From: Galbula dea
Lineage: Eukaryota > Chordata > Aves > Piciformes > Galbulidae
Assembly (NCBI GenBank): GCA_013399015.1
Contig: VWZX01007020.1
Span: 3,200,454-3,264,453 of the forward strand
Reading direction: 5' to 3'
Length of the DNA: 64,000 bases
Each line of letters starts with the position of its first letter. Position 1 is the first letter of the stretch. Below, in pieces: positions 1-11,690 of the stretch. The notes under the pieces are model-generated. The model made no database searches. It saw only the letters and a program-made list of their open reading frames with translations, and was not told the origin of the DNA. Position numbers and translations under genes: made by a program.

Positions 1-950
1 TCCTCGCTCTCCTTCCTTTAAACGCCCACTCCTGATGGGTGAAAAGACAACTTGAACTTCAGTGCAATTAACTTCGCCGGCGCCTTGGAAGCCGGAGGTG
101 TCGCCGGCCTCGCCCGCCGCGCTCCCATGAGTGAGTCGGTCCCGCTCCTTCGGCGTCGCTCCTCGGGGACGGGGGAGGGGGGGACGGGGCCGTGCCGGGG
201 GCACCCGCCGCGATTTACCGAGGCTGGCCGTGCCGACCGTGGACGGAGGGCGGGAGGGGGGAGGCGCGGGGCTGGGAGAGCTCCACTTGGCGCTGCTTCT
301 ACCAGAGCCACCCCGGCCGGCGCGGGCTCACACCTGCCACTGCGACGCGGGCGGCCGCCGGCCCCGCTCCGCTCCCCTGCCCACCGCCGCCTCACCCTCC
401 ACAGGCACAGGAGGAGCGGAGTGGGGGCGGAGGGGGAGAAAAAAACCCCAAAACAAACAAAACCCAACCCCAAACCCTGAAAGTTTGGCAAACTTCTTCC
501 CCAGCCCCGCGCGCCTCCCGGCAGCGGCGAGCGCAGGGCAACGGGACGGCGGTATCCCCGACGGCGAGGGGCGAAGCGGCAGGTCGGAACGGGCGTGGGG
601 GGCGCAGAAAGGGGGATCGTGAGGTGGCTCCTCCGCGAGGGTAACGCGGGCGGCGGAGCGCCGGCGGATGGCAAGTCTCCCCCCGCCCGACTGCGGCACG
701 ACCCGGCTCTGCCGCTGTCACGGGGAGCGGTGCCAGCAACTCTGCCTCTGTGCTCCAGGATCTTATTTTTTTATTTACCCACTCCGTCTCCAAACCCGCC
801 ACCCGAGGTTTTGCTCAAACTGTCGTCCTTTTGTCGCCGTCCCCGCTCGCTGCCCGGGGGAGCGCTCCTGACAGGCACCTGCCCCGTCCAGAGTTCCCTC
901 TGCCGGTCTCCAGACTGCTCTGACTGCGAGAGAAACTTCGCTAAAATGCA
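1..950. promoter_or_regulatory. Distal CpG island, candidate alternative promoter
   Basis: The stretch is very G+C rich and dense in CpG, then changes sharply to AT-rich DNA at about 960. It holds GC boxes, for example GGGGCGG at 424-430. A consensus-like splice donor, GTGAGT, lies at 131-136 on the + strand and could end a short noncoding first exon that starts near or before the window edge. SATB1 is known in mammals to use several alternative first exons, and an antisense lncRNA lies upstream of it in human. This island could therefore serve a distal SATB1 promoter, a divergent lncRNA, or both. The long open frames here on both strands are what high GC content produces; none resembles a known protein. 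Confidence 0.6.
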
Positions 951-3900
951 AGTTTGATGAAATACTTTGCACCAGCTCCTAAACTGAAATGAATTTAAAC
1001 TACAGAACCTTTCTGCTAGTTTTAGTTACCCCAACTGAGCGCAGCGCTTCTCTCAAAATAATTCGCAAATTTAGATGCAGAGAGACCCCAATGCCTGCTC
1101 GTGCCCTTCCATCGTGGTCCGTGCTGCTTGGGTGGAAGTTAGTAGCAGTCTCTTTTTTTCCTACTTTATATTATTTGGGTACAGTGCATTCGTATATTTG
1201 TCTGCTGTAGTCTGCTGGCAAACATTAGCATTCAAGCTTACATTTTTGACAAATGTGCAGACAGGAATAGCATGAATAGGCATCTTAAATATTAACAACC
1301 TAAGCATCTGTTGTGAAACAAATTTAATATATTTACTCTGTTTTTCTCACATTGTTAGAAAAGGTTACAATAAGTGTAAAATTTCAGCTGTAGTTAGCAC
1401 AAGGAATGCTTGGATATTTCACTATCTCTTCAAGCATTTAACACAATCACCAGATAGATATGTGTCAAATCAGGCGCACTATTCAAAACCAACTTGAAAC
1501 AGTAAGCATAGAGTGTAAAGACACTAGTGTAGGGTGTTCTCTGCAATTTGTATCTTCTAATTACTCTGCAACAGTATCTGTAGAATTTGAGAGTGCAATT
1601 TTCAGTCTTGTATTCCTATATGATTTTTAATACACTTATACATACACTCATTTACTGATTAATGTTTTACTTGATGTTGGTATTGGTATTACCTTGCTTT
1701 TCAAGTTGAAGCAGTGGTTTTCACAGAACTGTAAAATAGCGTAGAGCAGGTAACAAAGTGAGCAGGCAGAAAGTGCAACATGTTCATGTATAAGCTTGTA
1801 TCTAACCAGATAGCACACACATATAATAAGGCAACAAAAGAGAAATTAAAATCACTGGCTAATATGCTATGTATGCCCACTCCTGAATACAAACAGCTAG
1901 TGGAAAAGAAACAACTGACTCCAAGGAATTCCTCTGTCCCTGGAATAAAACTGTTCTGAGCAGAGCAAGAGCACAGAAGAGCAAAGTCTCCAAAAAGACT
2001 GTAGAGTTATTTCAGGAATCAGTGCATTCCTTCTCTTTTTCCCACAAGTTCAAATATGTAATAAATAAGTCCTTTGTATGCAAAAGAGTTTAGTGGAACA
2101 AAAAAATATTTAAATAGAATGCTTTTTTTGTATACACTTTGAAAAACTGGCCATTTCCTTTTTATATTCTTTGCTCTTAATACTTTAAATAGGAAAATAA
2201 CCCTTGCAGTTTCTCCTCTCCTGTTATTTTAGCCATACACAGGAATCCTAACCTGCTGCTGCGCACTCCTGAGGAAGCACTGTAAAGCAGAGAGTCGATC
2301 TGTAACTTGCTAGTGGGACACAGTGCTTTGGCAGCGTGAGAAGCAGAGAGTGTCTGCCACCATAGTCTGAGCGTGTACACAAGCAGGGCGCCTTTTTGGT
2401 TTGCAGCATAGGCCCAGCGGTCAGCTGATAAGCACCTGCCCTCTGTTGCTGAGCTTCCCAAGGCAGGGCAGGCAGAGCCCTGCAGCCCTGTCAGCATCCG
2501 TGTCAGCATCCTACGGGTACAGCCATGTCCAGTCCTGCTGGGAACACGGGCATGTCCGCTGCTGAAGGCAGCACAAAAACCTCTTCTGAGTAGGAAAGTA
2601 CTGAATAAGCACTAGCTCATCCCACGTTTCAGGTTTGGGATAGAGAAAGGTTTAAATGTGTGAGACTGCCAATTAGAAGATGACCAGCTGGAGTCTTGGA
2701 AAAAGAAACCCCAAATCTTTTAATTGTATCAACTACTTGATTTTTGGAGGTATTGTCACTTTCTATTTTTTTTTTTTTTTTAATCTAAGCATTGTCAGAT
2801 AAATCTAAAGTATTTCTTAAGGTTTGTAGCTGTATTTGGAAAAAAAAATAAAGCAGGTTATTAATAACATAGTCCATAATACATAGAAAAATATATTAAA
2901 AATAGATTTCTGAATTAAAGCTGGAGGAAATATGACTTCTGGAATGTTTTAGTCATATTTCTAGGATCTGTGCTATTTTAACAGATACCACTGAAGCTTT
3001 TTATTACCTTCTTGTCTATAACTGCCATTGCTCTCTCTAGATATATTTAATATATATCCAATGAAGCCACAAACTTTCCTTCTACAACAGTTTAAACACA
3101 TCTGGAACATTTTACTTTCTTATAATTTATGTTAATAGATGTAGAGTGTACATACAATCTTCTCAGAAATCATTGCTTTCACCAAGGGGGAATGTTTTTA
3201 CTTTCAGTCAGGGAATATATTTATAAGAACAAAATAACTCAGAGTATAGGCAATTCTATATATCATTTTATTTTCTGTTATATTATGTTGATTATATAAA
3301 GCTTTCATTTAGAGCGATGAGATTATGAAATTACAGAGGAGTGATTGGCTTTTGCTTTTTCAAATGGTTCAAGTTGAGGGCTGCAAAAATGAATGTTTTT
3401 GGTAAAGTTCTTTGAGTACACAGTATTTTTCACAGAATTCTGACAAATTAATTTAATAGAAAAGCCACAAGTCTCTTAGCACAGGAGGCTATATTTTCAA
3501 GTAAAATGGAAGTTCTGCTTTTGCCATTATAGGCATCAGGCTTCAGTAATCTGCTCCTCTTGTGGAATGAACACTTTCTACTTAAAGCTATCATGCACCT
3601 ACTGTTTATTTACGCTGCATTAAACTGACAGCTCGGCAATCAGAGGAAAAATATGACTTACTTTCCTGAAGTAAACACCAGTTTATAGGTTAGTGCATGT
3701 ATTTATATTCCTGTCGCCACTAAATAATGGCTGTCTCCATTTTAATATCTACCTGTGGTGTTATCCAGGGCAGCTGTCTCTTCCTTGTTTAAAATGAGGG
3801 AAAAAACTAAAAGGAAGGGCGGGTAAGGAAGAAAGTTTTGTTATCATTCCACCCCAAGAGGAACTTAGTAGAAAAGTGTTTCGGTATTCCTTGCTGTAGC

Positions 3901-4172
3901 AGGCAGAAGCCAGTTTTAAAGACATAGTATTCAGTTTTACTTGGTGTATTTGAATTGCATCTCAAACGGGGAAAACAGAATTCCTTAACAGTATTTGTCG
4001 ATCCAAGTCACTGAAATTGTATATTCAGGCAATGGCAGATTAAGGGCAGAAGCATTTTATTAATAACTGAAAGCACATATGTGTGTGTGATGAAAAATGT
4101 TCTGCAAATCTGTCACTATGCAATCAAGTGCATTTTTTAAACTTTAGTTGTCACAAAGTTGCTACTGATTCT

Positions 4173-4190
4173 AAAAAAAAAAAAAAAAAA
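4173..4190. repeat. Poly(A) run, 18 bases
   Basis: Uninterrupted A homopolymer in AT-rich noncoding sequence. No retroposed gene body is recognisable next to it. Confidence 0.8.
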
Positions 4191-4841
4191 GTCAAACAGT
4201 TTGATGGTTAAAGAGTAACTTACAGTTCTTATTGCTTGTTATATTGAAAATTTGCAACTTTATAAAGTCCATGTCAGAAAACCCTATTGATGTTACTTTT
4301 AATCTTGGAGGTAATGCATCCAAGTAGCTGGAATTTGAAGTGAAGATAACTGCAGTCAGAATAACTACAGTTTGTAGAAGACTTCCCTAAATTTCCCACC
4401 TGAGGATTCCATTAATATCCTCTACCTGAGAGGTTTATTTTTCCTTCAGATTCTGATATTATTATATTTAACACTAAGTTAGCTTGTGTGTCAGTTCCCA
4501 CGTGTGGTATCATAAATTCTCAACAGCTCCCACCACAACTTTTAACTGTTACTTCAAAAAGGATACAATGTTCCCTTCAAAAATGTCTTCAGTTTCCGTC
4601 CTGTGGCATCTAAGCTTACCACAGTTAATCACCAACGCTTAATTACTTAATTGATACCTGTTTTGTTGCTTTGCAAATGTTGACTTTCTAATAGTTTCTG
4701 CACTGTGTTGCTCACAGTAGGTATAAATTTGATAGAGATAAAGAGACTTGCCAGTGCTGATCTTGTTCACATGTTCTGGTCTGGTCCTTATGCCCCATAG
4801 CAGCTGTAAACTACTCTTAATCTGTGTGATTTGGTGAAGCA

Positions 4842-4893
4842 TAGTAGGAATGGGATAGTAATAGTAGAGTACAGTAGTAGAACATAGTAGCAT
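4842..4893. repeat. Imperfect TAG-rich tandem repeat
   Basis: Units such as ATAGTAG and GTAGTAGAA recur over about 50 bases. This is a degenerate microsatellite-like tract without visible function. Confidence 0.5.
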
Positions 4894-7800
4894 ACCTCAG
4901 GCACTGTCTGAATTGTAAATATCTACTTTTAAACTTGCTAGGCCTGACTTTCCTCCCATGCACACAGGTGTATCCCTGCAGAGGTTGGTAGACATTCATT
5001 TTTACATTTCTTGTAGGGTTTCAGTGTTAGGTGTTCAGGTGGGCTGAGGGACATGCTAACACTTGGCATTTATTCCAAGGTCACCTTTTAGCTATTTATT
5101 TAGAATACTCAGCAATCTCTGTGGAAATCAATTTTCTTGTGAGAGTGTGTGCATTTGGGTATGCTGGGGTTAGGATAGGCTGTAAGAAGGCTTCCTTTCA
5201 CCAGAGTGCAGACTAGCTCCTGTCGCTCTGCGCTCTTGTAAAGCTTCGTTGGAAACACGTTTCCACAGCTGTGGGTTCACAGAGAGTTAGCTCTTACCAC
5301 CTCCTGCTTTTCTGTTGTGAACTGCAGATTAGATAGGCAGGAGAGTCTTGCCTGCAGATGGACCTCAGTTACCTCAGCTGCACCTGGATGCAGAACATCA
5401 GCATGGGCCATGTCTATCAGCTGTTGGCCTTGCATAACTCCCAGCGACTGTCTGCTCTTTCCCTTGGCACATTATGACATGAGATGACCTGAGGAGATGA
5501 GGGAGGTGCTTTAAACCTCGAGTGCATCTCATCTTCTCAGGATCCTGCTCTGACAGGATTTATTTGGCCAGCAGCAATCATTTGTATGTTGTTCCACTTG
5601 CTGTTCACTAGAAGCAGTGATGCACTTGGATCATATATACCTGAAGGATTGCCTTGTAATCTTTTCTAGTGTCTGGAGTCCTGGTTCTGGTTTCAGCCCT
5701 CGCAAGAATGTGTGATCTTGGCCATGTTTGCAATCCTTACTGCTTTGACCCTGATTTTGAAAATGCTCAGCACTCACAACTTCATATGAAAGAAAAGGAA
5801 GGTGCTGCACACAGTCCCTCTGTAATTGTGGCCTTCATATGCCCCTGATTTACTTTCCCAGCTATAAAATTAGTAATATACTAGGTTATTAGGAATGTTA
5901 GTTCATATATTAGTTTAAATATAACATATTAGTAATCTATGTTTCAAAGCACACTGAAGGATTAATTTATTCTTTATATTTGTAAATCAGTCCTAGAGTA
6001 GAAAACATTGTACAGCACAAGTGCAAATAATTGCTTCTTTGAGCTCAAACCCACATGCAAAGGTACGACAAAGGTATTAATTTTTCAGTACCTGTACTTA
6101 GAATATGTGTCTGTTTGTAACAGCCAGGTAATTTAAAACATTTTCAATGAACAGGAGAAAAATTCTGAATTCCCAATTTTAATGCATTAAATAAAAGACA
6201 GAAAGAGAGGAGGAGAAAGAGGGTGTGAGGAGTGTGCATGCATGGAAACTCACAGAAGGACCAAAGATGAAAAATGGAGAGAAATTGCAGAGCGAGTTTT
6301 AAAATGCTTATAATCAAAGATGAAATTACAATTTTTGTGGTAGAACAGTATTAGAAAGATTTTAAATGATTAACACTTTTCATCATAGGTGGGCTTCCTT
6401 AATAAATGTAAGAAGTCTCAAGAATAATTAGAGGCATCTTAAAAGTTTAAAAGTGACTGGTTTAGCTTCTAAGGATTCATTGTAAGATAATAATGCTCTA
6501 TTCTTTTTGGGGTTATTTCTTCACTAGACATTTAATTACATATCTTTGTTAGATATGTTATCTGTATAGTAACCAGTGCATAAAAAGAATGATATATATT
6601 TTACCTACATGCTCTTGCTTGCCAGTTCTCTTTTTAAGATTATAGATTAAGCTCCAATCCAGAATGTTCATGTACTCTGTGTAAACAACTTAATTTTACA
6701 CAATTTTCGGGAGGAATGGGGCATTTATTGTAATAGTGTTTCCTCTGCAGTTGCACTTATTTTTGCAATAATACTTCAATTGTTGCTTAGCAGATTGGTG
6801 GGGTTTTTTGTTGTTGTTTTGTTGTTTGGGTTTTTTTCTCTGCTAGAGCCCAAACTTAATGTTTCCTTGTTTCTTTTAAGAGTAGATTTTAGAATAGCAA
6901 GTGAAAAAGCATTTTAAAGTTGCACCTAGAGTAAGTAAGATTTTTAAAAATCTTAGAGTATTTTGGTAGGTTTTTCACACATGTAGCTTAATGTATAAAG
7001 GAAATTTGGAACTTGCCTTTCCCATGTCAGATATTGGACATTGTCTGAATCATGTTCTGGATCATGTAAATTTATGGGATGCCTAACTTGGTCTACATAT
7101 TGCCCTGAAGAGTGAGCATATTGTCAAGAAAGATCAGGTGCCTAAAATTAGAGTTTTTCTTTTGATAAATTTCCGTATTCCTGTAGTTGTGCAGCTTGTG
7201 AAGAGCACTCCTCCATATACTGAACTTCCCGCAGTTCCCTGTGTTATGCACTATGGCCATTGCAGGACAAGGCACAATGGGAACCACATCCAACCATTTC
7301 AGAGCAGAGCTTTTCAATTGATCATATTTATGTCCTCTTTCAGGTTTTGTTTTTCACTTCTTAGCTAGCAGTATTGTGCAGGAACACTATAATATTGGTG
7401 TTGAGCCCCCAGTTTCAGTATGTTTTGTAAGAAGATCTCACGGTAAAAACAATCACTGTCCCATTGACTGTATTTTATTGACTTTCTCTGTCTTCCTTTG
7501 ACTTGGTGAACATCATAATCCTTTTGGCCTTTCCTGAAGACTTGTGATATAATGTTTTCAAACTAAAGAATGTAATAATTTTATAGTAACATTTTTATGC
7601 TTGAAACTTACGATTCCACTACTTACTTTATTTGGACTGTATGTCCTACGAGAAACTAAGTGCTGCTTTGCCACTTAAAATTACAATTAGGGTACTCATA
7701 AGTGTAATTATTAAATATTTTCTAGGCATTCCAGAAAAAAAAATATAGATACCATACAATAAAATCAAATGTGGCATAATGACAGATATGCCTTGAGACA

Positions 7801-10800
7801 TATTATACTGTCTGATAAATTGCTCTTCCAAGTACTATTTCATATAGGTTCTGCCTCTTTAAAAATGCAGTCTCCTCTATTTGCCCTATTAATTGTTGAT
7901 ATGTTGCCATCCACGAGACAAAAATTAGAGCTGTAATTAAATAATCATGTGATGCTCCTTAGTGCCAGTGAGAGCAAACTCATTTTTCCAGGCCCTGATG
8001 GTCACTGATTATTGTATTACTACTGGCTTGCTTTATTTTTTTTTAATGGCTCTATATTGCTGGGTTACCTAACCACTGCCCTTCTTTTCAAAATTAAAGG
8101 AATTGAAGAACATTAAGTCACTTAATTGGCCAATGGTCTGTGGGGATACAAAGTAGTCATACCTTCTCTGCTTTTTGGTCACTCATATTGGTTCTACTGG
8201 GAGAACTACATCAGTGGTGTGGTTGTGTGCCATTTAATTTACACTGGTGTTTTGGCTGGGATAGATGCATATAGGGAATGCCAGGAGAATTACAAAAGGA
8301 GCAGGGTATTAAAATTCAGAAATGATTAAAATTGAAATAAAAGGATGCTGCTTCTTTGCCAGTACTCTGGCAGTCATAATGACACATAGAGATTAGTTTC
8401 CACCTTCATCTTTTCCTTCTTTCTCATTTCCTCTTGTTTATTGTTGACACATTTTCCTTATGTCTCTGCTTCTCAGCACTTTTTTTCACTGTTACATATT
8501 CCTACTTTTTCTCTTTCTTTAAGCATGGAGAAGCTTACTTAACCTTATTATAACAATAACAGAATAGGTTATTAATATTTAATATGCACATGATTAAAAT
8601 TTCTGTCTTAAACATAGGTCAGCTCTATTATTAACTGACATGTTATTTTTCATTAAAAATTTTTTATTCTGCCCTTACGGTTTCTCAAACACCCTTTACT
8701 TTGGTGGTGATTTAACACATAATGTTTAGAAAACTGTGTTAGGCTAGTGAAAAAAAAGAACTTACCAGTCATGGATAATCAATTATGCATGAATTCAGAT
8801 ATAACAGATGGAAACTGGTGAGTTAAAGTTTCTCTTTAGCATCATGATTTTTTTGTTTTGTTTTTGTGACACCTGTCTCTTATGTATAGATAAACATCTA
8901 ACATAGCATACTGCTTTTCATGCATCTTTGTGGGTTTTGCTTTTTGGATTTGGGGTTTTTTGTTTCTTCTTGGTTTGGTCAATGTGGCATAAACTCATTT
9001 TCCCCGTTTATAACTTATTATTTTTAATTTGTTTGTCTGCCTGCTAGCATTGCAATACTGCCTTCCTTTTCTAGGGCTAAATTGTCCTGTCATGAAGCCA
9101 GCATTCAATCTTCTAAAAGAGTACACCATGTCATTTAACCTTAAAATTGTGTCAGCACCATATTTTAAATTGTATGAGTCCACTTCTGTGTTCAACTGCT
9201 CATGGCCTATAGTGTTATAACATTAAAGCAACAGGGTAGATTGTGGCTGTGCATATGTATTCATATGTGCATATATACACATTCTTGTGATTGCGATACT
9301 TACATAGGCGTTCCCTCCAAAGGCATTCATTAAATTTCTTTCCATCTTTGGACAACGAAGCAGATTACTTTATTGCTTTTTATTAAAAAGTTCAGTATGG
9401 ACTGGGCATAAGATTTCTTTTGGTCATGGAAAGATTTTCACAGACCTAAATTAAGCAAAAATAAGATAAGCCTTTTTGATATGCCTACAGCAACAACAAC
9501 TTAATATTAAGCAAAAGAAGAGCTAAATATGCTTTCTCTTTTTACACAAAAATATTTAGAAGACCTTTAATCATGGGCTTAGATGTTAGATGACAGGTGT
9601 TTTGTGTAGTTCATTCATGGCAGTGTATTGAGGGATTCTTGTATTTGAAGGTGTCCCATGTTTCGGAAGCACACAGATAAGTTGATTTGGACATTACTTT
9701 TCTATGACTGCAATAATTAGGAGTATTTCATGCCCTGGCTCCACCCACCTTTGAAGCAGCACATTTTCAGATGCGGTGCAGAGAGGTTTTCATCAGTACA
9801 CCTATAAAAGAAAAATTAGTTGAGAGAATGCACCACATTTTTTTTTGTGAGCAGAAAGTTTCAGAATTTCTCTTGAGCATCTTACCAACATTTTTGAAAA
9901 AAAAAAAAAATCTAATACAGGAAGGAGTTTGTAGTCTAACCTGCCAGAAACAAATTGCACAGAAGTGATCCTAAGGAAATGAACGTGGATGCTGTGAAAA
10001 GAATTAGTTTTGTATGTTATTTCTTCTATCACAGCTGAAGCTATGCTAGGAGATTTCATGTGCATGCCTCAGTTTCTTCTTACTCAGCTGTTAAGTCAAC
10101 ACAAAATACAAACATTTCCTCCAAATTTTTGTATTTAATGGAGGAACTAATTTTTACACACTCATTCAGGCATTTCATTCTAGTGTTTGCCTGAGTATAA
10201 ATGTACTATCATCAATATTACTGTAATTTTTCCCTAAAAATATTGTATTCTAGTGGGTTCTCAACTGCTGCTCTCCATATCAGTTTGTTTCTGTTGCAGC
10301 CATGTAGCAGGAAATCTGGAAGTGTAGCTGGTTTAACAAATAAATACATTAAATACCCGACTACTTTTTTCTTATTTTTTTCCTTTTTTTGCTGGCTTTC
10401 TAAATCAGTGCAAGTATTTCGAACATTTACAAGGTATATGGAGTAACATTTTGAAGTGACTTGGGTTTGCCTTATGTTGTTTGCATTAAAACTAAGCACA
10501 AACACATGTATAAATGACCTTTATATTGGTGACACTCCATATGCTAAACCTTTTTTATGCTAGCGCGTGAATATTATCAGGTACCTTTTCCTTAAAAGAA
10601 CGGTGACTATTAACAGCTAATTGTTCCTGAAAAGAACTGTGAAAAGCTCATTCATTTAGTCTTTGTTATTGTGGACTCATCTGAGTTTGAGTTTGGAACA
10701 GCTCTAGAAGAAAAAGCAAATTTGGCCAAAGCCACCAACTTTCAATTTGTTTTACACTAAAACCACACATTTTGCATGTATTTTATGTACAATGAATATT

Positions 10801-11527
10801 GACTTCTGTCAAGTTTGGCTGTAATTAGATGCACAGTTTTACATGAAAGGTTTTGAACCTTAGAAAAAGTGTAGCTGAACCTGGGCAGAGTTCTGAGTTA
10901 ACAACGAAACTGGAAACAGGACATTTCATGTGGTTTTGGGTTTCATAATGAAAGTTTGACATACTTCAAGTCAGCAATCAGTTCTAACCATTTCTTTAGA
11001 CTTAAACTCTTCCATGTTTTCAGCTTTTATCAGAAGATTTTATTCAGGCTGTCAGGTCAAAGAAAAAGATGATTACCCCATTGATGAAGTATTCCTATAT
11101 TAAAAAGTCACTGTGGTTTGGGCTTGACAGCATGAGCATCTGAACTTTAGCTAATAGTGCTTGAATAATCCTCTGTAGTGCTAACCACAATGGTTCAGAC
11201 TGATTTCTACCATAATGTGCAGCTTTGCTTGGGCTGTGTGGAACTCATTCTCACCCAGAATTGTTGGATCAAAATTCTGTATTCCTAAAAGTTGTCTTTT
11301 TTTTGACTGGGAAAGAAATGAAATGGTTAGAGGTGATGGAAAAGGAGTCAGGAAAGGGAAGAGAAGCATTATCAGTCAACAGCATTGCAAAAATACTTTG
11401 GAGATAACTTCTTGTAACTTTGCTTTTTAACAAGTAAGCAAGCTGTGAAATTAATGATTTCCTTAACATACATTTATGACATGGGTAACTTGGCTGATTC
11501 TAGGGTATTATCTTTCCTCCTTTCTTC

Positions 11528-11690
11528 CAGCTGCCCAGGGAAGTGGTAGAGTCACCATCCCTGGAGGTTTTCAAAAAACTGGTAGATGTGGCACTTAAGA
11601 GGATGGTTTAGGGATAATAGTAGTGTAGGGCTATTGGTTGGACTTGATGATCTTGAAGGTCCTTTCCAACCATGATGATGTTTCTATTAT
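11528..11690 (+). mobile_element. CR1 LINE, 5'-truncated 3'-end fragment
   Basis: The sequence carries the known landmarks of the avian CR1 3' end in order: a 'ctgcccaggg' block followed by 'agtggtagagtcacc', then 'atccctggaggttttcaa', 'gatgtggcacttaagag', 'ttggttggacttgatgat', 'cttgaaggtcctttccaacc', and a degenerate version of the terminal ATTCTATG-type tail near 11675-11690. CR1 is the main non-LTR retrotransposon of birds, and most copies are truncated at the 5' end as here. Divergence from the remembered consensus is moderate, so the copy is old. It has no coding capacity. Confidence 0.9.

Larger units (their letters stand above)
971..11527. other. AT-rich noncoding DNA upstream of SATB1
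   Basis: I see no supportable gene here. Open frames are short and show no domain. If the distal CpG island does start SATB1 transcripts, this is part of a long 5' intron; otherwise it is intergenic. Small repeats include a T run near 2767-2782, an 18-A run at 4173-4190 and imperfect TAG-rich repeats at about 4842-4893. Stretches such as 2240-2530 and 5220-5560 are somewhat richer in G+C but carry no recognisable exon. Confidence 0.6.

Noticed and set aside
18..699. Open frames of 120-218 codons on both strands at the window start
   Set aside because: They come from the low stop-codon density of a CpG island. Composition is Arg/Pro/Gly-rich in every frame and none resembles a known protein.
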